A stretch of 64,000 bases of DNA from Methanospirillum hungatei JF-1 (GTDB lineage: Archaea > Halobacteriota > Methanomicrobia > Methanomicrobiales > Methanospirillaceae). The stretch is taken from the NCBI RefSeq assembly GCF_000013445.1, contig NC_007796.1:186001-250000 (forward strand), read 5' to 3'. Positions 45,378-55,199 of the stretch are shown piece after piece. The translations under genes and the position numbers were made by a program. Numbering within the stretch: position 1 is the stretch's first letter; each line of letters starts with the position of its first letter. The notes below the pieces were generated by a model that was given only the letters and a program-made list of their open reading frames with translations, was not told the DNA's origin and did not search any database.

Positions 45378-46184
45378 ATGACAGTATCAATAAACTGGGA
45401 AGAGATATGGGAGAGAAATATTCAGGATATTGCCTCCAGGACAACGGTGGATTACTGGGAATCCAGGGCAGAGGATTACTCGGATATGGTCCTGAACAGT
45501 GCGTTTCATCATGGAGAACAGATACGGCAGTTCTGCTTTTCAGAGGGCCTTGCAGATTCGGAATCTCAGGTCATAGATATCGGATCTGGTCCTGGTGCTC
45601 TGACGATTCCCTTTGCACGAAATGTTCAGTCGGTAACTGCAATAGAGCCTGCAGCACAGATGATTCAGAAACTGGAAGAGAATGCAAAAGGGGAGAATCT
45701 GAAGAATATTTATCCGCTTCAGAAGACATGGCAGGAAGTTAATACGAGGCAATTTGAAAAATCCTTTGATCTTGTCCTCTGTTGCCACTCGCTCTGGCAT
45801 TTTCCTGATATTATGGTCCAGTTAAAGCGTATGGATATGGTCTCCCGTGGATACTGCTGTATTGCAGGGGGATTTGGAACTAGTGAGGACTCTGCCTATC
45901 TTTATAAAACGCTTAGAATCAGGGAGATGGAGTTTGACCAGTTTCACTGCCTCTTTAATCTGCTTAATTCGAAAGGGATGAGACCGAATGTAACGGTCCT
46001 ACCCTATGAGACTCATCGATCAGAGCGATCTGCAATCTCTTCGATGGAGCAGGTGGTGCAGAAGTATCGCCCGCTTACGAGCAAGGATACGGAGATCATT
46101 CGTGATTATGTAAAAAGTCGATTAAAAGACGGAATTGTCTCAAGTAACGGGTTGATGGGCCTATTATGGTGGAGGGTAGCATGA
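45378..46184 (+). CDS. Class I SAM-dependent methyltransferase (IDWEEIWE type, first)
   Basis: This protein starts with INWEEIWERNIQ and has motif I VIDIGSGPGALTIPFAR, VTAIEPAAQMIQKL and a post-motif CCHSLWHFPDIMVQLKRMD. It thus differs from the NRHLLWTLP subgroup. ATG 45378 is preferred because AGGT lies 5 bases upstream; the frame extends to 45360. It overlaps the next methyltransferase gene, a paralogue. Both are divergent from cassette B. The substrate is unknown. Confidence 0.85.
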   Translation: MTVSINWEEIWERNIQDIASRTTVDYWESRAEDYSDMVLNSAFHHGEQIRQFCFSEGLADSESQVIDIGSGPGALTIPFARNVQSVTAIEPAAQMIQKLEENAKGENLKNIYPLQKTWQEVNTRQFEKSFDLVLCCHSLWHFPDIMVQLKRMDMVSRGYCCIAGGFGTSEDSAYLYKTLRIREMEFDQFHCLFNLLNSKGMRPNVTVLPYETHRSERSAISSMEQVVQKYRPLTSKDTEIIRDYVKSRLKDGIVSSNGLMGLLWWRVA

Positions 46185-47044
46185 TGGACGGGAAGATTGA
46201 CTGGGAAGAGATCTGGGAGAAGATCTATGATGATCGGATGACCATCATGAAACGCGACTATGCGGTTGACGACTGGACAACCCGGTCACAGGATTACTCC
46301 GAATCAAGGCGGTCCAATAATTATGAGTATGGTAATAAAGTTCTTGAAGTGCTCAGGAAACGACATCTCGTGTCATCTGACTCCCAGGTGATTGAAGTAG
46401 GTTCAGGACCTGGAACATTCGTAATTCCGTTCGCCCCTCACGTTGGGCATTATACTGCTGTTGAACCTGCAAAAGGGATGATAGAACGGATCCGTGAGAA
46501 TGCGAATGAATCAGGGATAACCAATTATACAATTATCCCAAAGATATGGCAGGAAGTTGATGTCTCTGCCAGCCGGGAGAAATTTGACCTTTTACTCTCT
46601 TCTACGGTCATCTGGATGTTTCGTGATATTATGGAACAGGTTAAGAGAATGGAAGAGGTCTGTAGAGGAACTTGTTGTATTGCAGCAGGGTTCGGATCAG
46701 TCAGTGGACCTGAGCTGGATCTCTGGGAGAGTATTATGGGTGACATTCCCTACCCCCAGTATCCGGAATACCCGTACATCTATAATATCCTGTACCAGAA
46801 TGGCAGAGTCCCTAATGTTGAAGTGATATCTTCTTCAAGTATTAGAACTGCTGAACGGCTTCGGACGATGTACAAGGTTTTTTATTCGCTGTATACCGAT
46901 TATACTCCGGAAGTCGAGGAGAAGATAACCCGGTATCTGGAGGATCACAGCCAGGACCTTCCGGAAGGAAAACGGGTTGTCAGGGAGTATCAGACTGCAG
47001 TGGTCTGGTGGAATCCAAAGCAGAGACAGGCGGGGAGTAACTGA
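46181..47044 (+). CDS. Class I SAM-dependent methyltransferase (IDWEEIWE type, second)
   Basis: This protein starts MDGKIDWEEIWEKIYDD and has VIEVGSGPGTFVIPFAP, YTAVEPAKGMIERI and SSTVIWMFRDIMEQVKRME. It is a tandem paralogue of the preceding gene. The ATG at 46181 follows GGAGGG at ideal spacing and overlaps the previous stop (ATGATGA-like junction), which indicates translational coupling. A third methyltransferase gene starts 20 bases after its stop. Confidence 0.87.
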   Translation: MMDGKIDWEEIWEKIYDDRMTIMKRDYAVDDWTTRSQDYSESRRSNNYEYGNKVLEVLRKRHLVSSDSQVIEVGSGPGTFVIPFAPHVGHYTAVEPAKGMIERIRENANESGITNYTIIPKIWQEVDVSASREKFDLLLSSTVIWMFRDIMEQVKRMEEVCRGTCCIAAGFGSVSGPELDLWESIMGDIPYPQYPEYPYIYNILYQNGRVPNVEVISSSSIRTAERLRTMYKVFYSLYTDYTPEVEEKITRYLEDHSQDLPEGKRVVREYQTAVVWWNPKQRQAGSN

Positions 47045-47063
47045 AAAAAAGAGTTGTATCTTC

Positions 47064-47816
47064 ATGAAAGAATCGATCGTATCATACTGGAACTCCGGAG
47101 CATTTCGGTATAACTCCGGTGTTGAACGTTTTTTAAAATCAGAGAAAGGAACCGCCGGCTGGAAATCTCTCTTCTCTGAATACCTTGGGACAGCCCCGTT
47201 AAAGATTCTCGATGTTGGCACTGGTCCTGGATCTATCTCCATACCGCTTGCGAGTATGGGACACATGGTTACTGCTGTTGATTTATCAGATAATATGCTG
47301 GATCTTGCCAGGAAAAATGCAGTAGCATCTAACGTTATTGTCGATTTCCGCAAAGGAGATGCGGAAAATTTACCGTTTGATGATAACACTTTTGATGCGG
47401 TTGTAAACCGGTGGGTGCTCTGGACCGTGCCTGATCCAACATCAGCTCTTCGTGAATGGACACGGGTTGTAAAACCTGGAGGCAGAGTCTGTATCATCGA
47501 TGGTAACTGGTACAGTGGAAGAAAAACCTTCGTTCAAAAGGTTTGGAAACAGGCATCACGGCTTTATATTTCGATTCGGGAGAGAAGAAATGCATGGAAG
47601 AATATTGATCCTGAAGTTATTCAGGACCTCTGGTCTACCCATGCAAATCGACCGGAAGATGATATGGTTCTGTTTCAAAACGCCGGCCTTTCAGATGTGC
47701 AGGTCTTTATGGATGTAAATCAGAGAGCATTTACTCTTGGGGATCATCTCCGGATGGGTCATTGGGGGCCAACGTTCCTGGTAATGGGGGTAAAACCTCA
47801 AATACTGAAAGAATGA
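47064..47816 (+). CDS. Class I SAM-dependent methyltransferase (NRHLLWTLP subgroup)
   Basis: This protein of about 250 residues has VLDVGTGPGSISIPLAS-like motif I (read as ILDVGTGPGSI), VTAVDLSDNMLDLARK and NRWVLWTVPDPTSALREWTR. It belongs to the same subgroup as the methyltransferases of cassettes A and D. The frame is open from 46977, but that part overlaps the previous gene, and ATG 47064 begins at the natural protein start (KESIVSYWNSGA). The acceptor is unknown. Confidence 0.87.
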   Translation: MKESIVSYWNSGAFRYNSGVERFLKSEKGTAGWKSLFSEYLGTAPLKILDVGTGPGSISIPLASMGHMVTAVDLSDNMLDLARKNAVASNVIVDFRKGDAENLPFDDNTFDAVVNRWVLWTVPDPTSALREWTRVVKPGGRVCIIDGNWYSGRKTFVQKVWKQASRLYISIRERRNAWKNIDPEVIQDLWSTHANRPEDDMVLFQNAGLSDVQVFMDVNQRAFTLGDHLRMGHWGPTFLVMGVKPQILKE

Positions 47817-48153
47817 GGTGTTTTCGTCACGTTCAGATTGCTTAGAGTATATAACCTAAATTCCCGGAATTCATGACGAGATGAAAACTTTAACCAGTTA
47901 ATATTGATTAGATTGTATCGATGAGAGGTAATATATGTAGTAAATAATATGCCTCGTTAGGTGTATGGGCATCAGACAATGATTTTATTCAATTTTCATA
48001 ATATATGATTTCTTTATTGCAAAATTAACTACGAATTGGGTTTTATTTTTCGGTATTGTTATGAGTGTCCGGGACATTAGGCTGTAAACAAACGCCACAA
48101 ATCATTGACCTCCACCTTTTCGGTAGTTGTCGACATTCCCATTTAAGGCTAAA
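47817..48153. other. AT-rich gap before IS21 remnant
   Basis: About 337 bases without a supported gene. The sequence TGTCCGGGACATTAGGC near 48066 could be the left end of the IS21-type element, since it lies 90 bases before the istA-like start, but no matching right end was found. Confidence 0.35.
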
Positions 48154-49090
48154 ATGATTTTGGTTAATGAAATTCAACGACTTTACGGTGAGTATGGTTC
48201 AATATCTCGAGTTTCGCATGAATTTAAAAATTTCCCATAATCTGGTGAGAAAGTATTTACACTACATTCAGGAAGTAAGGAAAGGTTTCAGGAGGAACTG
48301 GTATAAGATCCATAAAAACCTATTCGACCTAAACGGATATTAACACCGCAGTTAATTGAATTTCTGCACAGAAAATTAGACGGGAAAAACCTAAACCGAG
48401 AAAGCAAGGATTATCCGCTCTTGATATCCCCCAGCTTGCGCAAGCCAGTGGCCATCAAGTCGGATATTCTAATGTGAAGAAGGTCGTTTATGAATGGAAG
48501 CATTCTAATGATAAACGTAATATATGTGCTCTTTAAGATCCCCCTAAAGGACATTGAACTGAATTTGACTGGGCATACGCTTATGTTGTAATTCATGGTT
48601 CATTACGAAAGATCCCTCTGGCAATCTTCATTTTGAATTTTAGTCCGTATCGATTTGGAAAACTCTATCCCTCACAAACCACTTTTGACGTTATTCAGGC
48701 ACACGTCGGTTTTTTTCATTTGTTGGAGCAGTACCACAGACAATCCTCTGTGACAATGCCATAACCATTTATGGTAGACGGACAGATCGATATAATTCTT
48801 CCTTTCTTTTATGTGCTACTCATTATGGATTTGAACCTAAAGTCTGTGTTTGTGCGAGTCAGCATGAGATAGGTAGTTGTGAGAAATCGATCTCTGTTAT
48901 TCGTAGAACAGAATTATGTGAAAAAATGCAGTTTGAACCACTCGATGAAGATAAGCTCCATCTGATAAGCAGTCTTAATAGTCTTAATCGCTACCCGGTC
49001 TATCGTCGAACAAAGATGTCGATTCAACTTTTAGAAGATGAGGGCCTATCTGCTACCTCTGCCGGCATTACTATAATATTCGAATTATGA
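48154..49090 (+). pseudogene. IS21-family istA transposase remnant
   Basis: Translation in shifting frames gives LVNEIQRLYGEYGSISRVSH, then KYLHYIQEVRKGF, then KQGLSALDI, LAQASGHQVGYSNVKKVVYE, FDWAYAYVVIHGSLRKIPLA and TILCDNAITIYGRRTDRYNS. These are the helix-turn-helix and DDE core of IS21 IstA. Several stops and frameshifts interrupt it, and the istB ATPase gene is absent. This is an old, dead element between cassettes B and C. Confidence 0.75.
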
Positions 49091-49139
49091 GCTTCGGAAT
49101 TCATCAATTAACCGGTAAGGATTTGTTATTGGTGAAATA

Positions 49140-49172
49140 GTATTACGAAATTTAAATAAATATATTTATATG
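49140..49172 (+). promoter_or_regulatory. Promoter region of cassette C
   Basis: GTATTACGAAATTT at 49140-49153 overlaps a TATA-like AT stretch (TTTAAATAAATATATTTATA, 49151-49170), with the ATG at 49195. The GTATTACGAAA half matches the sequence before cassette A. Confidence 0.45.
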
Positions 49173-49194
49173 TGATCTATTCAGAAATTATTTT

Positions 49195-50733
49195 ATGAAG
49201 TGGGTAAAACTCTTCATTTTTTATGGGTGTATTCTACTCTTGTTATGTAACGTACTAGTAATTGCAGATAACGGAGTAACGGTGCTTGATATCGCTGCTC
49301 CATGGGATGCAAAAACCAGTGATCCACATGTCAATGGAGCAATTGCCCAACGTATGGGAACAACCGAAACTCTTGTAGATATTAATGATGAAGCAATGAT
49401 TTCTCCAGGACTTGCAACATCATGGGAGGTTTCAGGCGATAAAAAAACATGGACGTTTCATCTTCGTGAAGGAGTTAAGTTTCATGATGGAACTCCCTTT
49501 ACAGCACAGGCTATGAAAAAATCCCTCGAAGATTCCCTTAAAAAATCAAAAACATTCTCTAGTGTTCCGATTCAGGAGATAAAAGCAGTAAATGATAATA
49601 CTCTAGAAATTGTTCTCACTCAATCATTCCCATCTCTCCCTGCATACATGGCAAAAGGAGAAAGTGCAGCATTATCTGAATCATCAATTGACCAGGGTGA
49701 CATTTCAATCCCATACTCCACCGGGCCTTTTATCTTTAGTTCTTATTCACCCAACGAAAAATTTGTGGCAATAAAGAATCCGGATTACTGGGGAAAAGTA
49801 CCTTCAGTTGACGAAGTAGTTTATCACGTTGTCCCTGAAGCTGAAACCAGGTCCCTGATGCTCCGAGGAGGAGATGTGGACATAGCACAGATTCTTACAC
49901 CTACTATCACTGAAGGTTATTCATCCGATAGTTCATATACCATTAATACCGAGCCGATTTCACGTGTCAGACTCATTTCGTACAATTGCGAAGAGGGGCC
50001 CTTTGCTGATACAACCGTTCGACAGGCAATGAATTATGCAATCAACCGTCAGGATCTCATAGATTATGTTCTTGAAGGAGTCGGAGAACCAGCAACAAGT
50101 CTTTTCCCACCCACTATGTTCTGGGGTAATAAAAAAATTCAGCCATTTTCATATAATCCCGAAAAAGCAAAAACCATGCTTTCTGATGCAGGCTGGACAG
50201 ATAGTAATAATGATGGTATCCTGGATAAGGATGGAGAAAAATTCTCAATTTCACTTGTAACATATACTGAACGTGCTGAACTCCCACCAATGGCTGAAAT
50301 TATTCAGGATCAGTTGAAGAAAATTGGTATTGATGTTGAAGTCAAGGCTGTGGATATTGATACATCTGAAAATTTAAAAAACAGTGGCGATTTTGATATG
50401 TACCTCGGGGGACGTTCTTTGTTAAACGCTCCAGATCCAGACTGGATCCTAATGGCAGATTATCATTCATCAGGTTCATTCAATAATGGATATGGCCCGT
50501 ACCATTGGAAAAATGAGGAACTTGACGATTTATTAACTCAGGCAAGAGAACTTACCGATTCAGCGGCCAGAAAAGAAATTTATGATAAAGTACAGCAGAT
50601 CATCAATGATGAAGCTCCTGTTTCAGTCCTTAGTTATTATGTGAATCAGGATGTAACCTCTAAAAATGTGAAAGGATATCGCATGCATCCAACGGAATTT
50701 GCATTCCATCTTGAAGATGTATCTCTATCCTAA
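49195..50733 (+). CDS. Nickel/peptide ABC binding protein (family 5), cassette C
   Basis: This 512-residue exported protein has a signal peptide (LFIFYGCILLLLCNVLVIA). Family 5 motifs are LATSWEVSGDKKTWTFHLRE, VKFHDGTPFTAQAMKKSLED and STGPFIFSSY. It also contains a calcium-loop-like DSNNDGILDKDGE. It is the intact counterpart of the broken cassette B receptor and could replace it. Codon use is AT-rich compared with cassette B. Two permease genes follow, 21 bases on. Confidence 0.9.
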   Translation: MKWVKLFIFYGCILLLLCNVLVIADNGVTVLDIAAPWDAKTSDPHVNGAIAQRMGTTETLVDINDEAMISPGLATSWEVSGDKKTWTFHLREGVKFHDGTPFTAQAMKKSLEDSLKKSKTFSSVPIQEIKAVNDNTLEIVLTQSFPSLPAYMAKGESAALSESSIDQGDISIPYSTGPFIFSSYSPNEKFVAIKNPDYWGKVPSVDEVVYHVVPEAETRSLMLRGGDVDIAQILTPTITEGYSSDSSYTINTEPISRVRLISYNCEEGPFADTTVRQAMNYAINRQDLIDYVLEGVGEPATSLFPPTMFWGNKKIQPFSYNPEKAKTMLSDAGWTDSNNDGILDKDGEKFSISLVTYTERAELPPMAEIIQDQLKKIGIDVEVKAVDIDTSENLKNSGDFDMYLGGRSLLNAPDPDWILMADYHSSGSFNNGYGPYHWKNEELDDLLTQARELTDSAARKEIYDKVQQIINDEAPVSVLSYYVNQDVTSKNVKGYRMHPTEFAFHLEDVSLS

Positions 50734-50753
50734 TTCTCTTTTTCATCTGTATT

Positions 50754-51689
50754 ATGCCTTCATTTATTCTTATTCGATTTCTTCAGACAATTCCTGTTTT
50801 AATTGGTATTACTTTTATTGTCTTTACTTTACTTCTTTTCTCTCCTGGTGATCCTGCAGTAATTAATCTTCGAGCCGTTATGAATACCGAGCACCCACCA
50901 CAAGAAGCCATTACAGCGATGAGAATTGAAATGAACCTAGATAAACCCTGGTATATCCAGTACTGGTCCTGGATTTCACGAGTGATGTCCGGAGATATGG
51001 GCTATTCTTATCAAAGTCGGAGAAGTACAATTGAAGAGATTGGACGTGCATTTCCGGTAACACTAATTTTATCAACGATGGCAATGGTTTTTTCCTGTGT
51101 TATTGCTATCCCCCTTGGAATTTTATCCGGAATGAGACAAAATTCCATTATAGATCATTTTTCCAGGGCTCTTTCAATAATAGGTTTGTCAATTCCGGAT
51201 TTTTTTATTGGCATTCTTGGGATAATGGTTTTTTCAATATATCTGCACTGGCTTCCCGTCGCAGGATACCAGGGACTTAATTATCTCATTCTTCCGGCTT
51301 TTGCCCTTTCAGTTGGCTTGTGTGCCATTTCTATGAGATTGATGAGAACCAGTATGGCTGAAGTACTCGAGGAAGATTATATCAGGACAGCGATATCGAA
51401 AGGCCTTTCAAAACATCTGGTTATCCAAAGACATGCAATTAAAAATGCAATAATACCTGTGATAACCTATATGGGAACGCAATATGGATGGTTATTTGGT
51501 AGTTCTATGATTATCGAATCACTATTTGCTATTCCCGGTCTTGGAAGACTTTTTGTTGAATCTGCTTCTACCCGTGATATTATGGTACTCCAGGGGTGTG
51601 TGTTGATTTTCGCTCTTGTTTTTGTTTTTATCAATCTTGGAATTGATATTCTGCAATATCTTTGTGATCCCCAGGGGAGAGTAGAATGA
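50754..51689 (+). CDS. Nickel/peptide ABC permease (NikB/DppB type), cassette C
   Basis: This 311-residue permease has the N-terminal FILIRFLQTIPVLIGITF, the EAA loop TAISKGLSKHLVIQRHAIKN and IESLFAIPGLGRLF. Protein sequence closely follows the cassette B permease, while synonymous positions are much richer in A and T. It overlaps the next gene (ATGA). Confidence 0.9.
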   Translation: MPSFILIRFLQTIPVLIGITFIVFTLLLFSPGDPAVINLRAVMNTEHPPQEAITAMRIEMNLDKPWYIQYWSWISRVMSGDMGYSYQSRRSTIEEIGRAFPVTLILSTMAMVFSCVIAIPLGILSGMRQNSIIDHFSRALSIIGLSIPDFFIGILGIMVFSIYLHWLPVAGYQGLNYLILPAFALSVGLCAISMRLMRTSMAEVLEEDYIRTAISKGLSKHLVIQRHAIKNAIIPVITYMGTQYGWLFGSSMIIESLFAIPGLGRLFVESASTRDIMVLQGCVLIFALVFVFINLGIDILQYLCDPQGRVE

Positions 51690-52564
51690 GTTACTTGGAT
51701 AATTATTTCAGTTCATGTTATGAATTATACCAGGAATATAACAATAAAATTAGAAAAAAGCCATTACTCTTAATTGGATTTACCATCTTGGTTATGATGT
51801 GTCTGATTGCAATTTTTGCTCCGATTATTGCTCCTCATGATCCAAATGATCAATCATTAAAAGACCGGTTCAAGAGTCCCTGTCTTGAATATCCACTTGG
51901 TACTGATCAATTTGGAAGATGTATTTTTAGTCGGATTGTGTATGGATCCCAGACTTCTCTTGCCGTAGCAGTGATAACAACAATTATTGTTGTATTTATC
52001 GGACTATTGGTGGGGTTATATGCCGGATATTATCGAAAACTTGACGGTCTGTTGATGAGGGTTACTGATATTATGTTGGCATTTCCATCAATGGTAATTA
52101 CTCTTGCACTGGTTGGTATATTCGGACCTAGTATTCCGACCATTATTTCAGCTCTTGCAATTCCCGGGTGGGCAAAATATGCCAGGGTTACCAGATCCAC
52201 AACCTTATCAATCAAAAACCGAGGGTATGTTCAAAGTGCCAGGGCACTTGGGGCGAAAGATAGATACATTATCTTTAAACATATTCTTCCCAATTCTCTT
52301 GCCCCGATCATGGAAATTGCAACATTAGGGTTGGGAGGAAAAATTATTTCCATTGCAGGACTTGGGTTTTTAGGGCTTGGAATTCAACCTCCCACACCGG
52401 AGTGGGGAACTATCATGAATCAAGGTCTCCCGTATTTAGGAAAGGCCCCCCTGATTACTCTTTCTGCTGGAGCGATGATTCTGGTATTTGTTCTCTCATC
52501 AAACCTTATCGGGAGTGAAATCCGGGATGTTATGGATCCAAAAACAGATTCTATCATCCTGTAA
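51686..52564 (+). CDS. Nickel/peptide ABC permease (NikC/DppC type), cassette C
   Basis: This 292-residue permease has APIIAPHDPNDQSLKDRF, YPLGTDQFGRCIFSRIVYGS and the EAA loop SARALGAKDRYIIFKHILPN. It ends cassette C, which has no ATPase genes of its own. The nearest suitable ATPases are those of cassette B (43429-45268) or the convergent cassette D (52619-54306). Confidence 0.9.
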   Translation: MSYLDNYFSSCYELYQEYNNKIRKKPLLLIGFTILVMMCLIAIFAPIIAPHDPNDQSLKDRFKSPCLEYPLGTDQFGRCIFSRIVYGSQTSLAVAVITTIIVVFIGLLVGLYAGYYRKLDGLLMRVTDIMLAFPSMVITLALVGIFGPSIPTIISALAIPGWAKYARVTRSTTLSIKNRGYVQSARALGAKDRYIIFKHILPNSLAPIMEIATLGLGGKIISIAGLGFLGLGIQPPTPEWGTIMNQGLPYLGKAPLITLSAGAMILVFVLSSNLIGSEIRDVMDPKTDSIIL

Positions 52565-52618
52565 TTCTTTTTCCGAAGAAATATTTTGACGTATACCAGG
52601 ATTATCAGGCTAACCTTT

Positions 52619-53383
52619 TTAAGAAGTTAAAAGACACTCATAATGATCCTTTTCCATTGTGTCCATCACCAATAACGGCTGTATCCATTCTGAAAAGTAA
52701 TTTTTATTCATTATTTCACACTTTCCCTCTGACATCACACCGATCCGATCACACATCACCTGCATGACCTCCGGATCATGGGAGATGAAAATACATGCCG
52801 TAGAGTTTTTCTTCTGCATCTCTTTCATGAGATTCAAAATTTGTGCCTGAACTGACATGTCCAGCATGGATGTTGGTTCATCTGCAATAAGAAGGTGGGG
52901 AGAGAGTGAATAAATTCTGACCATCATCGCTCGTTGGAGTTCACCACCGGAGAGTTGTCCGGGATATTTATCCAGGATACCCGGATGAAGACCGACTGCA
53001 TGGATTAATGGGAGAAGGGAGTGTAATACATCTTCGGATTCGCCCTTTTCATGATACACTAGTGGTTCAGTCACACTATAGATCAAGCGTCGGCGAGGAT
53101 CAAATGATACCTCCGGGTGCTGGAATACCATCTGCATTTTTGCCTGCAGACAAGATCGCTCCTTTCGGTCCAGTCTGAAAATGTCCTTCCCTTCAAAGAG
53201 TACTGAGCCTTTTGTCAATTTTTCAAGGCCCAATATACACCGTCCCAAAGTTGACTTTCCACATCCGCTTGGACCGAACAGACCGATAGTTTCTCCGGCA
53301 TTCAGAGTGAATGACACATCACGGAAGATATCTCCATGGCCGAAGGTTTTCGAGAGATTTGTTACCTGGAGAACCGATGACAT
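52619..53383 (-). CDS. Nickel/oligopeptide ABC importer ATPase (NikE/OppF type), cassette D
   Basis: This 254-residue ATPase has GPSGCGKST, LSGGELQRAMMV and LLIADEPTSMLD. It is shorter than the cassette B counterpart and lacks the Cys-containing C-terminal extension. It overlaps the partner ATPase gene by 22 bases and ends the cassette D transcript, converging on cassette C. Confidence 0.9.
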   Translation of the reverse strand: MSSVLQVTNLSKTFGHGDIFRDVSFTLNAGETIGLFGPSGCGKSTLGRCILGLEKLTKGSVLFEGKDIFRLDRKERSCLQAKMQMVFQHPEVSFDPRRRLIYSVTEPLVYHEKGESEDVLHSLLPLIHAVGLHPGILDKYPGQLSGGELQRAMMVRIYSLSPHLLIADEPTSMLDMSVQAQILNLMKEMQKKNSTACIFISHDPEVMQVMCDRIGVMSEGKCEIMNKNYFSEWIQPLLVMDTMEKDHYECLLTS

Positions 53384-54306
53384 CTCACACTCCTTCTCCC
53401 ATTTACAGGGATAATTGCCGGATGGATTGTTTTTCCTTGTTCACACTGATACGGACACCTGCTGTAAAAGTAGCACCCCGAAGGAAGATCGATAAGACCT
53501 GGACACATACCTGGCATTGCTTTCATTCCGTTCCGGGGCAGAGCGGCGATAAGTCCCTCTGTATAGGGATGATGGGGGTCAGAAAAGATCTCATCAACCG
53601 GGCCTGATTCTATTATCTCCCCGGAATACAGGACATGAATAGTATCTCCAATCATTCGAGCTAGATCAAGATCATGAGTAATAAGCAGATGTGTATCTTT
53701 CCTGATATGTTTCAGGTGCAGAAACATCTTCATCGAGGTTTTTCTGGATGAATAATCCAGTCCTTTGGTTGGTTCGTCTGATACGAGAAGTTTGGGTTCG
53801 GAGGCCAGGGCAATCCCTGTTGTCACTCTCTGACGCATTCCGCCGGATAATTCATGAGGAAATGAAGCAGCAGTCAGTTTCGGATCTGAAAATTGAAGAT
53901 TAGAAAGGATATTCTCTACTTCTGTACTCTGCTTTAAGTTCGAAATCCCACGTATTTCAAGTGATTCTGATATTTGTTTCCCACATCTCATAAGGGGGTC
54001 TAATGATCCTGACGGGTTTTGTGGTACCAGGGAGATATCTCTTCCGCGGAACCTGGAAAATTCTTTTTCTGACATTGAGAGAATTTCTCTCCCATTGTAG
54101 TTGATTTTGCCGGATATAATCGCAGCCTCAGGGAGCAGATGAAGAACTGCCAGCCCGATAACAGATTTTCCTGAACCAGTCTCACCAATGAGAACTGATA
54201 TCTCTCCTTTCTGCATCCGAAAACTCACCTGTTGAGAGGCTCTGATTGCTCCTGCTCTTGTAGGAAAGGTCACGTTAAGATCCATTACTTCAAGAACGGT
54301 ATTCAC
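53362..54306 (-). CDS. Nickel/oligopeptide ABC importer ATPase (NikD/OppD type), cassette D
   Basis: This 314-residue ATPase has GETGSGKSV, LSGGMRQRVTTG and LLVSDEPTKGLD, and a C-terminal extension with GCYFYSRCPYQCEQG. It starts inside the last codons of the NikC-type permease gene (ATGA). Confidence 0.9.
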   Translation of the reverse strand: MNTVLEVMDLNVTFPTRAGAIRASQQVSFRMQKGEISVLIGETGSGKSVIGLAVLHLLPEAAIISGKINYNGREILSMSEKEFSRFRGRDISLVPQNPSGSLDPLMRCGKQISESLEIRGISNLKQSTEVENILSNLQFSDPKLTAASFPHELSGGMRQRVTTGIALASEPKLLVSDEPTKGLDYSSRKTSMKMFLHLKHIRKDTHLLITHDLDLARMIGDTIHVLYSGEIIESGPVDEIFSDPHHPYTEGLIAALPRNGMKAMPGMCPGLIDLPSGCYFYSRCPYQCEQGKTIHPAIIPVNGRRSVRCHRFSR

Positions 54307-55199
54307 AAAGATCCCTCATTGTCTGTCTTTGGATCGGTGATATCACGAATTCCTTCGCCCGTGATATTAAAGAGAAGAGTAACGCACGTAATTGCAAGTC
54401 CGGGAACTATTACATTCAGAGGAGCAATACGCATATATGGCAGCCCAGAATTAATCATTGAGCCCCACTCCGGAATAGCCGGGGGAATCCCGACACCAAG
54501 GAATGAGAGGGTTGCAATGGTGAGAATTGCATGACCGATATCAATCGTTGCAAGTACGATAACGGGCATGATACAATTTGGAAGGATATGCTTTGTCATA
54601 GTCCACCATCCGGGAAGGGCTGCAGCTTTGGCTGATAATACATATTCCTGATTTTTTTCTGCGAGGACCTGGCCACGCGTTAGTCTGGCAAACGATGCCC
54701 ACTGAACGATGGACAGCATAATTATCATGTTTAAGACTCCGCTTCCCAGAAGCATCATCAGAGCCAGAGCGAGGATTACGGATGGAAATGCTAAAAATAC
54801 GTCAATTATTCGGGCGATGACATTATCAATCCACCCACTTTGGTATCCGGAGAAACTACCAATAGTAACTCCAATAATAAATGAGATCACAATTGTAGCG
54901 AGTGCTATCTCAAGTGAGGTTTGTAACCCACAGATGACACGTGAGAAGAGATCTCTTCCCAGGTAATCAGTACCGAGAATGTGATCTGCAGAAGGGCCTT
55001 GATTTTTTCCCTCCAGATCTGTAATATTCGGGTTTTGGGGGGCAATATCAGGAGCAAAAAACCCCATTATAAGGATGATGACAATTAATACGCATGCTAC
55101 CTGCAGATCACGTCTCATCTTAAACCTATAGAGCCAGTCTGACTTTTGAATGGATATGGAGATTTTTCTGACCTGTGTGGATAATGTACATTCACTCAT
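54303..55199 (-). CDS. Nickel/peptide ABC permease (NikC/DppC type), cassette D
   Basis: This 298-residue permease has APDIAPQNPNITDLEGKNQG, HILGTDYLGRDLFSRVICG and an EAA loop variant (SAKAAALPGWWTMTKHILPN). It overlaps the NikB-type gene by 8 bases and the ATPase gene by 4, a tightly packed operon. Confidence 0.9.
   Translation of the reverse strand: MSECTLSTQVRKISISIQKSDWLYRFKMRRDLQVACVLIVIILIMGFFAPDIAPQNPNITDLEGKNQGPSADHILGTDYLGRDLFSRVICGLQTSLEIALATIVISFIIGVTIGSFSGYQSGWIDNVIARIIDVFLAFPSVILALALMMLLGSGVLNMIIMLSIVQWASFARLTRGQVLAEKNQEYVLSAKAAALPGWWTMTKHILPNCIMPVIVLATIDIGHAILTIATLSFLGVGIPPAIPEWGSMINSGLPYMRIAPLNVIVPGLAITCVTLLFNITGEGIRDITDPKTDNEGSL

Noticed and set aside
46977-47063. Extended start of the third methyltransferase
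   Set aside because: The extension overlaps the previous gene and has no similarity to the family.
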